From an uncultured Allomuricauda sp. (GTDB lineage Bacteria; Bacteroidota; Bacteroidia; Flavobacteriales; Flavobacteriaceae): a DNA stretch of 64,000 bases. The position numbers and the translations under genes are program-made. The stretch lies in NCBI RefSeq assembly GCF_947501165.1, contig NZ_CANMUU010000001.1:992001-1056000 (forward strand), written 5' to 3'. The notes under the pieces were generated by a model. It was not told the DNA's origin and did no database searches. It saw only the letters and a program-made list of their open reading frames with translations. Shown here piece after piece: positions 35,938 to 43,573 of the stretch (position 1 is the first letter of the stretch; every line of letters begins with the position of its first letter).

Positions 35938-36484
35938 AGCCGTATTTTCCGCTGGGTTTATTTAATCTCCGCTGATAGGATTTAAGCAGAGATGCCAATT
36001 ATACAGTTTTTTTGACCAACGATACGCTTGCCTTTGACTTACATGGCAATTAATAAGAAATTTGATTCAATATTAGGTAAGGAACCCTATTTCTCCCGAC
36101 AAAGCTCCGGCATTGAAATAGGGTTTAATTTAAGTTTGAGTTAGTTAAGTTGGTTTTAAGGCCGTCAGTTTTATGTTCATCTAAAATTGGCGGTTTTTAT
36201 TTTATAAGTCAATTCTAGTTTACAAGAACGATGGGAAACTAATTTGTGTAATAAATACTTTCCTGGACTTAATCTATGTAGCTTTTCCAAAACTCTGAAC
36301 CTCTCCTCCCACTAAAGTGGCATCTTTTTCTTCACCAATTTCTACTTAAGAAGTATTGACATTCTCGCAAGCATGATGGATTTGCCATGTTTATTGTAAA
36401 ATACTTTAAAACAGAGATATATACTAAAAATCTTACAATATAAATATGATAAGTGCGTTTTTTCTTACTAAAATCAATAAAATC
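35938..36484. other. Gene-poor gap with hairpin and orphan terminator; possible small RNA
   Basis: 547 bases without a convincing ORF. It contains a perfect 11-bp inverted repeat (36083-36093 with 36115-36125, 21-base loop) and a good terminator at 36162-36198, 225 bases after the phosphatase stop. The piece from about 35960 to 36198 could be a long 3' UTR or an independent small RNA. The remainder is AT-rich leader for the collagen-like gene. Confidence 0.4.
36162..36198 (+). terminator. Rho-independent terminator in gene-poor gap
   Basis: 12-bp stem (36162-36173 with 36182-36193, two G-T pairs), eight-base loop, then TTTTTATTTTAT. It is far from any stop codon. Confidence 0.7.
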
Positions 36485-37177
36485 ATGAAACGGTTTACAA
36501 AAATTGCTTTGAAATGTTATACTTTTTTTTCACTTGTATTGGTATCATGTTCTGTTGAAGATGGCCAAGATGGTGAGATGGGGCTACAAGGTATTCAGGG
36601 AGAACAAGGTATACAAGGAGAGCAGGGGATTCCTGGAGAAAAAGGAGAAACAGGTGAAAGAGGACAGGACGGTGAAGATGGTCAAAATGGGCAGGATGGT
36701 GAAGATGGACAGGACGGTGCTGTAAATATAATCTCCAGTGGCTGGATTACACCAGAAGAGGAAAACTTTGATATTGATGCATTTGATGAAAATGCTATCC
36801 AATTCATTTATTTACATGAAGATTTAGCTCTTACTCAAGAAGTTCTTGACTTTGGAGGAATTTGGGTTTATATAAAAACAACTTTTAATATGGAACCTAT
36901 TGAAGAGGACGCCCCAGTTTTTTCAGCTCCAATACAAATCAATTTAGAAGATGGTTATGTAGAAATCACCCCTTTTCCAACAACTAATACTTTGGGGATA
37001 AGGTTTTTGGATGGGATTAATTTTGACTCGGACAACCCGGAGAATTATGTACCCTATAATTTTCTTTTTAGATATATAATTATACCTGATTCGGAAATTA
37101 ATGGTAAAAATGAACATCTTCAGCTAAACAAAATGTCATACGAGGAAGTAATGGAACATTTTGGCATAGAAGAATAA
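36485..37177 (+). CDS. Collagen-like repeat lipoprotein
   Basis: 230 residues from ATG 36485. The lipoprotein signal ends in LVSC, and the acidic residues after the Cys (CSVEDG) resemble the Bacteroidota surface-export signal. About 16 Gly-X-Y triplets follow ('GLQGIQGEQGIQGEQGIPGE', then 'GQDGEDGQNGQDG'), as in collagen-like triple helices. A C-terminal domain of about 150 residues is of a type often found in such lipoproteins but without a known function. It is likely an outer-surface trimer (inference). Confidence 0.85.
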   Translation: MKRFTKIALKCYTFFSLVLVSCSVEDGQDGEMGLQGIQGEQGIQGEQGIPGEKGETGERGQDGEDGQNGQDGEDGQDGAVNIISSGWITPEEENFDIDAFDENAIQFIYLHEDLALTQEVLDFGGIWVYIKTTFNMEPIEEDAPVFSAPIQINLEDGYVEITPFPTTNTLGIRFLDGINFDSDNPENYVPYNFLFRYIIIPDSEINGKNEHLQLNKMSYEEVMEHFGIEE

Positions 37178-37189
37178 GCAATAAAACAG

Positions 37190-37230
37190 AAAGTCTCCCT
37201 GCATGAGATAATATGTTTCCGAGACTTTTT
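37190..37230 (+). terminator. Terminator hairpin between convergent collagen-like and ALDH genes
   Basis: AAAGTCTC (37190-37197) pairs with GAGACTTT (37221-37228), followed by T; loop 23 bases. The minus strand also has a T-rich run, so it may serve both genes. Confidence 0.6.
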
Positions 37231-37250
37231 GTTAATATGTAATAGCTACA

Positions 37251-38804
37251 TCACAGGTCAAACTTTATCCCTTGCGCCAATGGAAGTTCAGTAGTATAAT
37301 TAATGGTATTGGTCTGGCGACGCATATACACCTTCCAAGCATCAGAACCACTTTCTCGGCCTCCCCCAGTCTCTTTTTCACCGCCAAAAGCACCTCCTAT
37401 TTCTGCTCCCGATGTTCCAATGTTCACATTGGCTATCCCACAATCGCTGCCAGCTACTGATAAGAACCGTTCGGCCTCTCTCAAATTATTGGTCATAATC
37501 GCTGATGAAAGGCCTTGCGCTACAGCATTTTGCATTTCAATCGCATTTTCAACACCACCCGAATATTTCAAAAGATATAAAATGGGGGCAAACGTTTCTT
37601 CTTGAACAATATGAAAGGTATTGTCTGCTTCAACAATGGCTGGTTTTACATAGCAACCACTTTCATAACCTTCTCCAGAAAGCACTCCACCTTCAACAAT
37701 TATGTTTCCTCCTTCTTCCTTTACCTTTTCAAGAGCAGAATGGTACATATTTACTGCATGAACGTCAATTAGAGGGCCAACATGATTTTTTTCGTCCAAA
37801 GGATTTCCAATTTGTAACTGTTGGTAAGCATCTACTAATGATTTTTTCACTTTATCATAAACAGATTCGTGGATTATCAATCTGCGGGTCGAGGTACAAC
37901 GCTGCCCTGCTGTGCCCACTGCTCCGAATACCGCTCCTATCACTGTCATTTTAATATCAGCATCTGGGGTTACGATAATGGCATTGTTCCCTCCAAGTTC
38001 TAAAAGCGATTTTCCCAAACGAGCAGCAACCGCTTGAGCTACAATTTTACCCATTCTGGTGGAACCTGTTGCAGAGACCAAAGGGATTCTATTGTCATGG
38101 CTCATATATTCTCCAACCGTATAATCACCGTTAATGAGACAGGAAATGCCTTCAGGAAGATTATTTTCCTTTAGTACTTTGGCCATAATGTTTTGACAAG
38201 CCACTCCGCAAAGAGGAGTCTTTTCTGAAGGTTTCCATACGCAAACATCCCCACAGACCCAAGCCAAAGCGGTGTTCCAAGACCATACAGCAACAGGAAA
38301 GTTGAAAGCTGAGATGATTCCAACAACTCCTAGTGGATGATATTGTTCGTACATCCGGTGGCCCGGCCTTTCGGAATGCATGGTGAGTCCATGCAATTGG
38401 CGGGAAAGTCCAACCGCAAAATCGCAAATATCAATCATCTCCTGTACTTCGCCCAAACCTTCTTGGTAAGATTTTCCCATTTCATACGAAACCAATTTTC
38501 CTAGAGGTTCCTTTAATTCACGAAGCTTTTCTCCAAATTGGCGAACAATTTCTCCACGTTGGGGAGCTGGTATTTTTCTCCAATATTGAAAAGCATCGGT
38601 AGCGGTCCGCATTACTTTTTCGTACTCTTCTTTTGTGGTTGAGGTAACCTTTCCAATTAGCTCACCATCCACTGGTGAAAAAGATTCTATGATTTCACCG
38701 GAACCAAATGAATGAATACCAGTAGAAGTACCCTGATTGATTTCTTGTAAACCTAGTTGCCCCAAGGCTTTATCCATTCCAAAAGAAAGTGTAACAGTAG
38801 ACAT
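37251..38804 (-). CDS. ALDH7-type aldehyde dehydrogenase (alpha-aminoadipic semialdehyde dehydrogenase-like)
   Basis: 517 residues. ALDH motifs: 'GVVGIISAFNFPVAVWSWN', 'VWKPSEKTPL', catalytic Glu in 'LLELGGNNAIIV', catalytic Cys in 'GTAGQRCTSTRRLI' and 'QEETFAPILYLL'. The pattern matches the ALDH7/antiquitin group, which oxidises alpha-aminoadipic semialdehyde or piperideine-6-carboxylate in lysine breakdown. It lies downstream of DUF1304 and 3-hydroxyanthranilate dioxygenase genes and has its own -7 element, so it can be expressed separately. Confidence 0.92.
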   Translation of the reverse strand: MSTVTLSFGMDKALGQLGLQEINQGTSTGIHSFGSGEIIESFSPVDGELIGKVTSTTKEEYEKVMRTATDAFQYWRKIPAPQRGEIVRQFGEKLRELKEPLGKLVSYEMGKSYQEGLGEVQEMIDICDFAVGLSRQLHGLTMHSERPGHRMYEQYHPLGVVGIISAFNFPVAVWSWNTALAWVCGDVCVWKPSEKTPLCGVACQNIMAKVLKENNLPEGISCLINGDYTVGEYMSHDNRIPLVSATGSTRMGKIVAQAVAARLGKSLLELGGNNAIIVTPDADIKMTVIGAVFGAVGTAGQRCTSTRRLIIHESVYDKVKKSLVDAYQQLQIGNPLDEKNHVGPLIDVHAVNMYHSALEKVKEEGGNIIVEGGVLSGEGYESGCYVKPAIVEADNTFHIVQEETFAPILYLLKYSGGVENAIEMQNAVAQGLSSAIMTNNLREAERFLSVAGSDCGIANVNIGTSGAEIGGAFGGEKETGGGRESGSDAWKVYMRRQTNTINYTTELPLAQGIKFDL

Positions 38805-38842
38805 TTTTATAACTTTTTGCGAGAATATTGTTAGAATCTTGA

Positions 38843-38850
38843 CAAAAGTA
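38843..38850 (-). promoter_or_regulatory. -7 promoter element TACTTTTG for the ALDH gene
   Basis: Exact TAnnTTTG match on the minus strand, 38 bases before ATG 38804; no clear -33 element. Confidence 0.4.
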
Positions 38851-38880
38851 CGGAGAATGGTTCTTCCTTTGCCTAAGAAA

Positions 38881-39252
38881 TTATATATAATAGGATAACA
38901 GAAAAAAGACTATCCCAAGTAGGGCGGGAATTCCTTGGGCCATAAATATTTTTTTTGATACAGAGTAGGCACCATAGAGCCCGGCCACGAGCACACACGA
39001 AAGAAAAAACAAAGCCACGTTGAATTGCCATAATGCGTCTTGTATAAGTAAAGACCATATTAAACCAGCAGATAAAAATCCATTATACAGGCCTTGATTT
39101 GCAGCCATAGATTTGGTCGGTTCAAAAAGGTCTTCGGGAAAATTCCTGAATACCTTTTTGGCCTTTGTGGTCCACACGAACATTTCCAACCATAAAAAAT
39201 AGAGATGCAATAATGCGACAATAGCGGTTATGATTTTGGCAACTAACAACAT
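38881..39252 (-). CDS. DUF1304 small membrane protein
   Basis: 123 residues with four hydrophobic helices. The family pattern 'LLHLYFLWLEMFVWTTKAKK' and 'NQGLYNGFLSAGLIW' is clear. DUF1304 proteins have no proven function. It starts 2 bases after the stop of the 3-hydroxyanthranilate dioxygenase gene, so the two share a transcript. Confidence 0.88.
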   Translation of the reverse strand: MLLVAKIITAIVALLHLYFLWLEMFVWTTKAKKVFRNFPEDLFEPTKSMAANQGLYNGFLSAGLIWSLLIQDALWQFNVALFFLSCVLVAGLYGAYSVSKKIFMAQGIPALLGIVFFLLSYYI

Positions 39253-39254
39253 AC

Positions 39255-39797
39255 TTATGATTCTTCGGCGATGAAACGTTTATCAACAGGCATTATAGTC
39301 CCACAATTTTTGCAGGTTCTTAATTCTTCGGAGCCATAAAAGTGTTTAAAATGACCTAAAAAATCCTTCTCTATATCATGCAAAGTAAAATAGGCCTCAT
39401 AGAGTTTGTTGTTGCAGTTATCGCAAAACCAAAGCAGACCATCATCAACGTTCATATGGTCACGCTTTCTCTCAACTACCAACCCTATTGACCCCTCGTG
39501 TCTTACTGGGGAGTGAGGTATTTTGGCTGGATGTAGATACATATCCCCTGGCCCCAATTTCATAGTTTTCTTCTGTCCATCTTCTTGGATATGCACCTCA
39601 ATGTTTCCTTCCAACTGGTAAAAAAGCTCTTCAGTTTCGTTGTAATGATAGTCCTTACGCGCGTTGGGCCCCGCCACAATCATAACAATATAATCCCCAG
39701 CTTCCTTGTACAGATTTTTGTTTCCAACCGGAGGTTTAAGAACATCCCTATTCTCTTTCACCCATTTGGTAAGATTGAAAGGTTCTTGTATGGCCAT
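39255..39797 (-). CDS. nbaC: 3-hydroxyanthranilate 3,4-dioxygenase
   Basis: 180 residues, cupin fold. Iron ligands His51, Glu57 and His95 occur at the positions known from the Cupriavidus metallidurans enzyme ('DYHYNETEELFYQLEG', 'PAKIPHSPVRH'). The second, rubredoxin-like metal site of bacterial forms is intact: Cys125, Cys128, Cys162 and Cys165. It opens 3-hydroxyanthranilate toward quinolinate or further breakdown in the kynurenine pathway. No other kynurenine genes are in the window. Confidence 0.95.
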   Translation of the reverse strand: MAIQEPFNLTKWVKENRDVLKPPVGNKNLYKEAGDYIVMIVAGPNARKDYHYNETEELFYQLEGNIEVHIQEDGQKKTMKLGPGDMYLHPAKIPHSPVRHEGSIGLVVERKRDHMNVDDGLLWFCDNCNNKLYEAYFTLHDIEKDFLGHFKHFYGSEELRTCKNCGTIMPVDKRFIAEES

Positions 39798-39820
39798 AGG
39801 ATTAATTTTTATGAAAGGTA

Positions 39821-39850
39821 AAAAAAAGACCCGTAGTAAAACAGGTCTTT
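39821..39850 (-). terminator. Rho-independent terminator after the CAP gene
   Basis: On the minus strand AAAGACC-12-GGTCTTT followed by T (seven or more); it lies 35 bases after the CAP-domain stop. The near-promoter TACCTTTC (39813-39820) for the next gene overlaps its tail. Confidence 0.82.
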
Positions 39851-39885
39851 ATTAAAACACTTCTAAAACATCCTTGACTAAAATC

Positions 39886-40398
39886 TTATTCCACCAACAT
39901 AAAGATTTGCGTAAAGTAAGGCTTCCCTTCTGTGTCCAAAACAACACTTAGTGCTGTATGGGTATAGTTCCCCTCCAATGTGCCTTTGTGGTCAGAACTA
40001 TTTAGCCATCCGCCGAGGGCAAGCTGTGCAGAACTATAATGGCGGGCTACATTTTCTGCTATCCTTGAGGCATTTGTCTTTGCGGTAATTTGAGCTGCCC
40101 TAGATTCAAAGTTGTCATGACTTAATTTGTTTTGTGAAATCATATAGCTGTTGTGATCTTTGGCAAACGGATACACTTCGGAACTTGGCGATAAGGCATC
40201 TGCCCCTACAGAAGCCCTATGTTCATTGATTAAATCCAGTAATTCCGCCTCGAGTTCAGTAGCACTTACTGCTATTTTAGTATTGGCTGCTTGATTATTG
40301 ACTATAATTTCCTGTTCTGAAGTTGCAGAAGATTTACTGCATGTAATAAGGATGATAGCCAAGGCCGCTGTTGAAGCAGCAGTGCTCAACTTTTTCAT
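39886..40398 (-). CDS. CAP (SCP/PR-1) domain lipoprotein
   Basis: 170 residues. Lipoprotein signal with lipobox LITC (Cys about residue 20), then one CAP domain: 'LLDLINEHRASVGADAL', 'AKDHNSYMISQNKLSHDNF', 'AENVARHY', 'GWLNSSDHKGTLEG'. Bacterial CAP proteins are envelope proteins of uncertain activity. A monocistronic gene with its own terminator. Confidence 0.88.
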   Translation of the reverse strand: MKKLSTAASTAALAIILITCSKSSATSEQEIIVNNQAANTKIAVSATELEAELLDLINEHRASVGADALSPSSEVYPFAKDHNSYMISQNKLSHDNFESRAAQITAKTNASRIAENVARHYSSAQLALGGWLNSSDHKGTLEGNYTHTALSVVLDTEGKPYFTQIFMLVE

Positions 40399-40577
40399 TT
40401 TCGGGGGGCGTTCGTTAGTATTCTCTTGTGCTCGTTTTGCTAATCTAGAAGAGGGGATTGCCTAAGCCATAAATAATCCATAAGAAAACAGATTTATCCG
40501 ATAATGTGTAGATAAAGAGGGGATTTCGTACAATTCAATTCAAAGAAAATCAACCGTTTGTCGGGAAAAGATGCCTT

Positions 40578-41102
40578 TTATACACCTCTATTTAGATTTT
40601 CAATTTTAGGAATATCTTCTTTTTCCTCAAGAACAAAACTGAATACTAGGGCGCCTATTTCTTTTATAGGTTCGTAAAAAATTGAGGATTGCTTGGTTTC
40701 CTCGTCAACAAAATTGAAGGTATCCGTAAGTCTTTCAAAGAAAATAAGCAGGGCACCAAGAATAATGGCAGTTTTAAGAGCCCCAAATATTCCACCAGCA
40801 ATTTTGTTAAGAAGTCCCAACATGGCAAAGTCGGCAATCTTGGTCAAAAACTTACCTGCAAAATGGACAAGAACCACAATAATAAAAAAGGTGATTAAAA
40901 ACGCGGCAACCTTGACATAGGTTTCAGACCAGTTTACCTGCTCTTTAAGATAATCCCCAGTAACATACGAGAAGTGAATGGCGCCATAAAGACCTACTAT
41001 TAGGGCCAACAAGGAGGCAATCTCAACAAAAAGTCCATTTTTAAGGCCTTTAAAAAGACCCCAGACCAACAATATGCCAATAACAATGTCAAAAAAGGTC
41101 AC
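40578..41102 (-). CDS. cvpA: CvpA-family membrane protein
   Basis: 174 residues from a GTG at 41102 (no in-frame ATG is available before 'MTFFDIVIGILLVWGLFKGL'). It has four membrane helices with the CvpA pattern 'FKGLKNGLFVEIASLLALIV'. CvpA was named for colicin V production and is linked to envelope stress tolerance. A -7 element lies 14 bases upstream. Divergent from the gene at 41163. Confidence 0.88.
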   Translation of the reverse strand: MTFFDIVIGILLVWGLFKGLKNGLFVEIASLLALIVGLYGAIHFSYVTGDYLKEQVNWSETYVKVAAFLITFFIIVVLVHFAGKFLTKIADFAMLGLLNKIAGGIFGALKTAIILGALLIFFERLTDTFNFVDEETKQSSIFYEPIKEIGALVFSFVLEEKEDIPKIENLNRGV

Positions 41103-41116
41103 GTATGTGTTTTTAA

Positions 41117-41124
41117 CAAATATA
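41117..41124 (-). promoter_or_regulatory. -7 promoter element TATATTTG for cvpA
   Basis: Exact TAnnTTTG match on the minus strand, 14 bases before the GTG at 41102. Confidence 0.45.
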
Positions 41125-41162
41125 GAACTTTGGTTTGTACCTTTACGGGACTAACTCAAGTT

Positions 41163-41519
41163 ATGGCAAGGGACGAAAAGTTAAAGGAAAGATGGATACT
41201 TTTAGTGGAAAAGCTCTCAGCTCAATTCTCAGATGGAGACCCCTTGGAAATTGATGGGATTATTTATCTGGTGGGTGTTCAAGAACTGGGTAATTTTCAT
41301 AGGACTTTTAAAAAAGATGAGAAGGTAAACTTAATGCACATTGCCATTTGCCGACTTTTGGAGCCTTACGGATATTACGATTTCGATTTTTTTGATGAGG
41401 ATGGATGGCCGCATTATAAGGTAAAGGAACAACTTCCAGCCTTGAAAGCAGGGGAACAATCCGTTTTGATGAAAGAGGCCTTGGTTAATTATTTCTTAGA
41501 GAAAAGCTATATAGAATAA
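41163..41519 (+). CDS. Conserved hypothetical small protein
   Basis: 118 residues from ATG 41163 ('MARDEKLKERWILLVEKLSA'). No signal or membrane segment. Mixed alpha/beta with conserved-looking aromatic clusters ('LLEPYGYYDFDFFDEDGW'). I do not recognise the family. It overlaps the monooxygenase-type gene by one base (TAATG), and shares a short divergent promoter region with cvpA. Confidence 0.75.
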   Translation: MARDEKLKERWILLVEKLSAQFSDGDPLEIDGIIYLVGVQELGNFHRTFKKDEKVNLMHIAICRLLEPYGYYDFDFFDEDGWPHYKVKEQLPALKAGEQSVLMKEALVNYFLEKSYIE

Positions 41520-41833
41520 TGGAATTGAAACAACCGTATTATGCCGTTATTTTTACCAATACGAGAACCGAAGGAGATAATGGGTATGCGCAAATGGCGC
41601 AGGACATGGAGGATTTAGCAAGAAAACAACCAGGATTTTTAGGGTTTGAAAGCGCTAGATCATCCCTTGGGATATCCGTAAGCTATTGGAAAAGTTTGGA
41701 ATCCATTACCAAATGGAAAGCTAATATGGAACATAAAGTGGCTCAGCAAAAAGGAAAAGAACAATGGTATTCATGGTATAAAGTTAGAATTTGTACTGTG
41801 GATAGGGAGTATGAATTTACCCAGCAGGGATAA
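41519..41833 (+). CDS. Antibiotic biosynthesis monooxygenase (ABM) domain protein
   Basis: 104 residues, a single ferredoxin-like ABM domain. 'YYAVIFTNTRTEGDNGYAQM', 'QPGFLGFESARSSLGISVSY' and 'KSLESITKWKANMEHKVAQQ' are typical. Family members include heme-degrading and quinol-oxidising enzymes, and stand-alone ones are mostly unassigned. Its stop codon lies inside one arm of the inverted repeat upstream of glpD. Confidence 0.87.
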   Translation: MELKQPYYAVIFTNTRTEGDNGYAQMAQDMEDLARKQPGFLGFESARSSLGISVSYWKSLESITKWKANMEHKVAQQKGKEQWYSWYKVRICTVDREYEFTQQG

Positions 41834-41886
41834 TGTAAACTTAAATATCCCCCATTGTGTAAAGGTTTACATTATATGTATTTTTG
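41831..41886 (+). promoter_or_regulatory. glpD promoter flanked by a perfect inverted repeat
   Basis: TAATGTAAAC (41831-41840) and GTTTACATTA (41865-41874) are exact inverted copies. ATTG (41854-41857) in the loop and TATTTTTG (41879-41886) are 21 bases apart, fitting a Bacteroidota -33/-7 promoter. The ATG is 19 bases downstream. The repeat is a candidate repressor site. Confidence 0.5.
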
Positions 41887-41905
41887 AAGTTTGATTGCAA
41901 AAGGT

Positions 41906-43573
41906 ATGAAAGAGAATATTAGGTTTTCCAACTTGGATAGAGAGCACACTATTCAAGAATTGACCAAAGAGACTTTGGATTTGGTTGTGATTGGTGGAGG
42001 AATTACAGGCGCAGGAATCGCATTGGATGCAGCTTCCCGTGGAATGAAGGTGGCTTTATTGGAGAAAGGGGACTTTGCTTCAGGAACAAGCAGTAAATCC
42101 ACCAAACTGATTCACGGAGGGCTACGCTACTTAAAACAATTTGACTTTTGGCTTGTTAAAGAAGTAGGTTCTGAAAGAGCCATTGTGCACAAATTGGCGC
42201 CCCACTTGGTACTTCCTGAGAAGATGTTGCTTCCACTCATTGAAGGAGGCTCCTACGGAAAATGGTTGACTTCGATTGGACTCAAAGTATACGATATCCT
42301 GGCACAGGTCACCGGAGATGATAAGCGACAGATGTTGGAAAAGAAAGAGGCGATGAAACTTGAACCGCTTCTTCCCAAAAAGATATTGAATGGTGCAGGA
42401 TATTACGCAGAGTACCGAACTGATGATGCCAGGTTGACCATTGAAAACATAAAAACAAGCCTTCAATATGGAGCAAAGGCGCTGAATTATGCCAAGGTAG
42501 TTGATTTTATATATGACAACGATACCATTTCAGGAGTTAAGGTCATAGATGAAATAGTTGGGAACGAGTTTGAGATAAAATCAAAACATGTGATTAGTGC
42601 GGCAGGGCCTTGGGTTGATGAACTAAGAAGCACCAACAATTCCAAAAAAGGGAAGCGTCTACATTTGACCAAAGGAGTGCATCTGGTATTCCCAAAGGAA
42701 AAATTACCCGTAAAACAATCTGTATATTTTGATGTTCCAGATGGCAGAATGATGTTTGCTATACCAAGAGGAAAAGTGACTTATGTGGGTACCACGGATA
42801 CAAACTTCAATTTGGATAAGGACAATGTGCGAACTGATGTAGCCGATGCCATCTATTTAATCTCCGCGGTGAACAATATGTTCCCCGACATTAATTTGGA
42901 AATGGAAGACATTATTTCTTCATGGGCAGGGTTGAGGCCATTGATTCACGAAGAAGGAAAATCCGCTTCTGAATTGTCGCGAAAAGACGAAATTTTTACT
43001 TCCGATACTGGTTTGGTGAGCATTGCAGGTGGAAAATTGACCGGGTATCGAAAAATGGCAGAACGCGTTGTCAATCGTATCACCAAGAAAATGGAAGAAG
43101 ATGAAGGAATATCTTTTGAATCTTGTTCAACGGATAAAATTCCGCTCTGCGGTAATGATTTCAAGAAATTCAAACACGTAAAAAAATACATTGGCGAGAT
43201 TTATGAACGCATCAAGGATGATGGTTTCTCAGAGTATGATGCATGGTATTTGGTAACCACGTATGGAAAACAGACAGAGATTATTCTGGAAAACTATGCA
43301 TCATTGCGGAACAAAGAAAACTATGTAAAAATGATTAGAGCAGAAGCTCAGTTTTCCATCGCTTTTGAAATGGCAGCCAATCCTTTAGATTTCTTTATTC
43401 GAAGAACAGGAAGGTTGTATTTCGATATTGATAGTATCCGCGAATATCTTGAACCTGTTATGGAAGAGTTCAAAAAAGTGTATAGCTACGACAATGCTCA
43501 AATGCTAGCATTCAAAGAAAAGATTCAAGAAGAACTAGAATCACATTCCAACTTTTCCTTGGAGCGTATTTAA
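41906..43573 (+). CDS. glpD: Glycerol-3-phosphate dehydrogenase, FAD-dependent
   Basis: 555 residues from ATG 41906. The FAD-binding N-terminus 'VVIGGGITGAGIALDAASRG' and the GlpD signature 'SSKSTKLIHGGLRYL' are present, with the C-terminal domain after about residue 390. It oxidises sn-glycerol-3-phosphate to dihydroxyacetone phosphate and feeds electrons to quinone at the inner membrane. gpsA, the biosynthetic counterpart, lies 2.2 kb away. The TAA stop shares the TTAA palindrome with the convergent hydrolase. Confidence 0.96.
   Translation: MKENIRFSNLDREHTIQELTKETLDLVVIGGGITGAGIALDAASRGMKVALLEKGDFASGTSSKSTKLIHGGLRYLKQFDFWLVKEVGSERAIVHKLAPHLVLPEKMLLPLIEGGSYGKWLTSIGLKVYDILAQVTGDDKRQMLEKKEAMKLEPLLPKKILNGAGYYAEYRTDDARLTIENIKTSLQYGAKALNYAKVVDFIYDNDTISGVKVIDEIVGNEFEIKSKHVISAAGPWVDELRSTNNSKKGKRLHLTKGVHLVFPKEKLPVKQSVYFDVPDGRMMFAIPRGKVTYVGTTDTNFNLDKDNVRTDVADAIYLISAVNNMFPDINLEMEDIISSWAGLRPLIHEEGKSASELSRKDEIFTSDTGLVSIAGGKLTGYRKMAERVVNRITKKMEEDEGISFESCSTDKIPLCGNDFKKFKHVKKYIGEIYERIKDDGFSEYDAWYLVTTYGKQTEIILENYASLRNKENYVKMIRAEAQFSIAFEMAANPLDFFIRRTGRLYFDIDSIREYLEPVMEEFKKVYSYDNAQMLAFKEKIQEELESHSNFSLERI

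Noticed and set aside
36560-36720. Short tandem DNA repeats as mobile element or CRISPR
   Set aside because: They encode Gly-X-Y triplets of a collagen-like protein.
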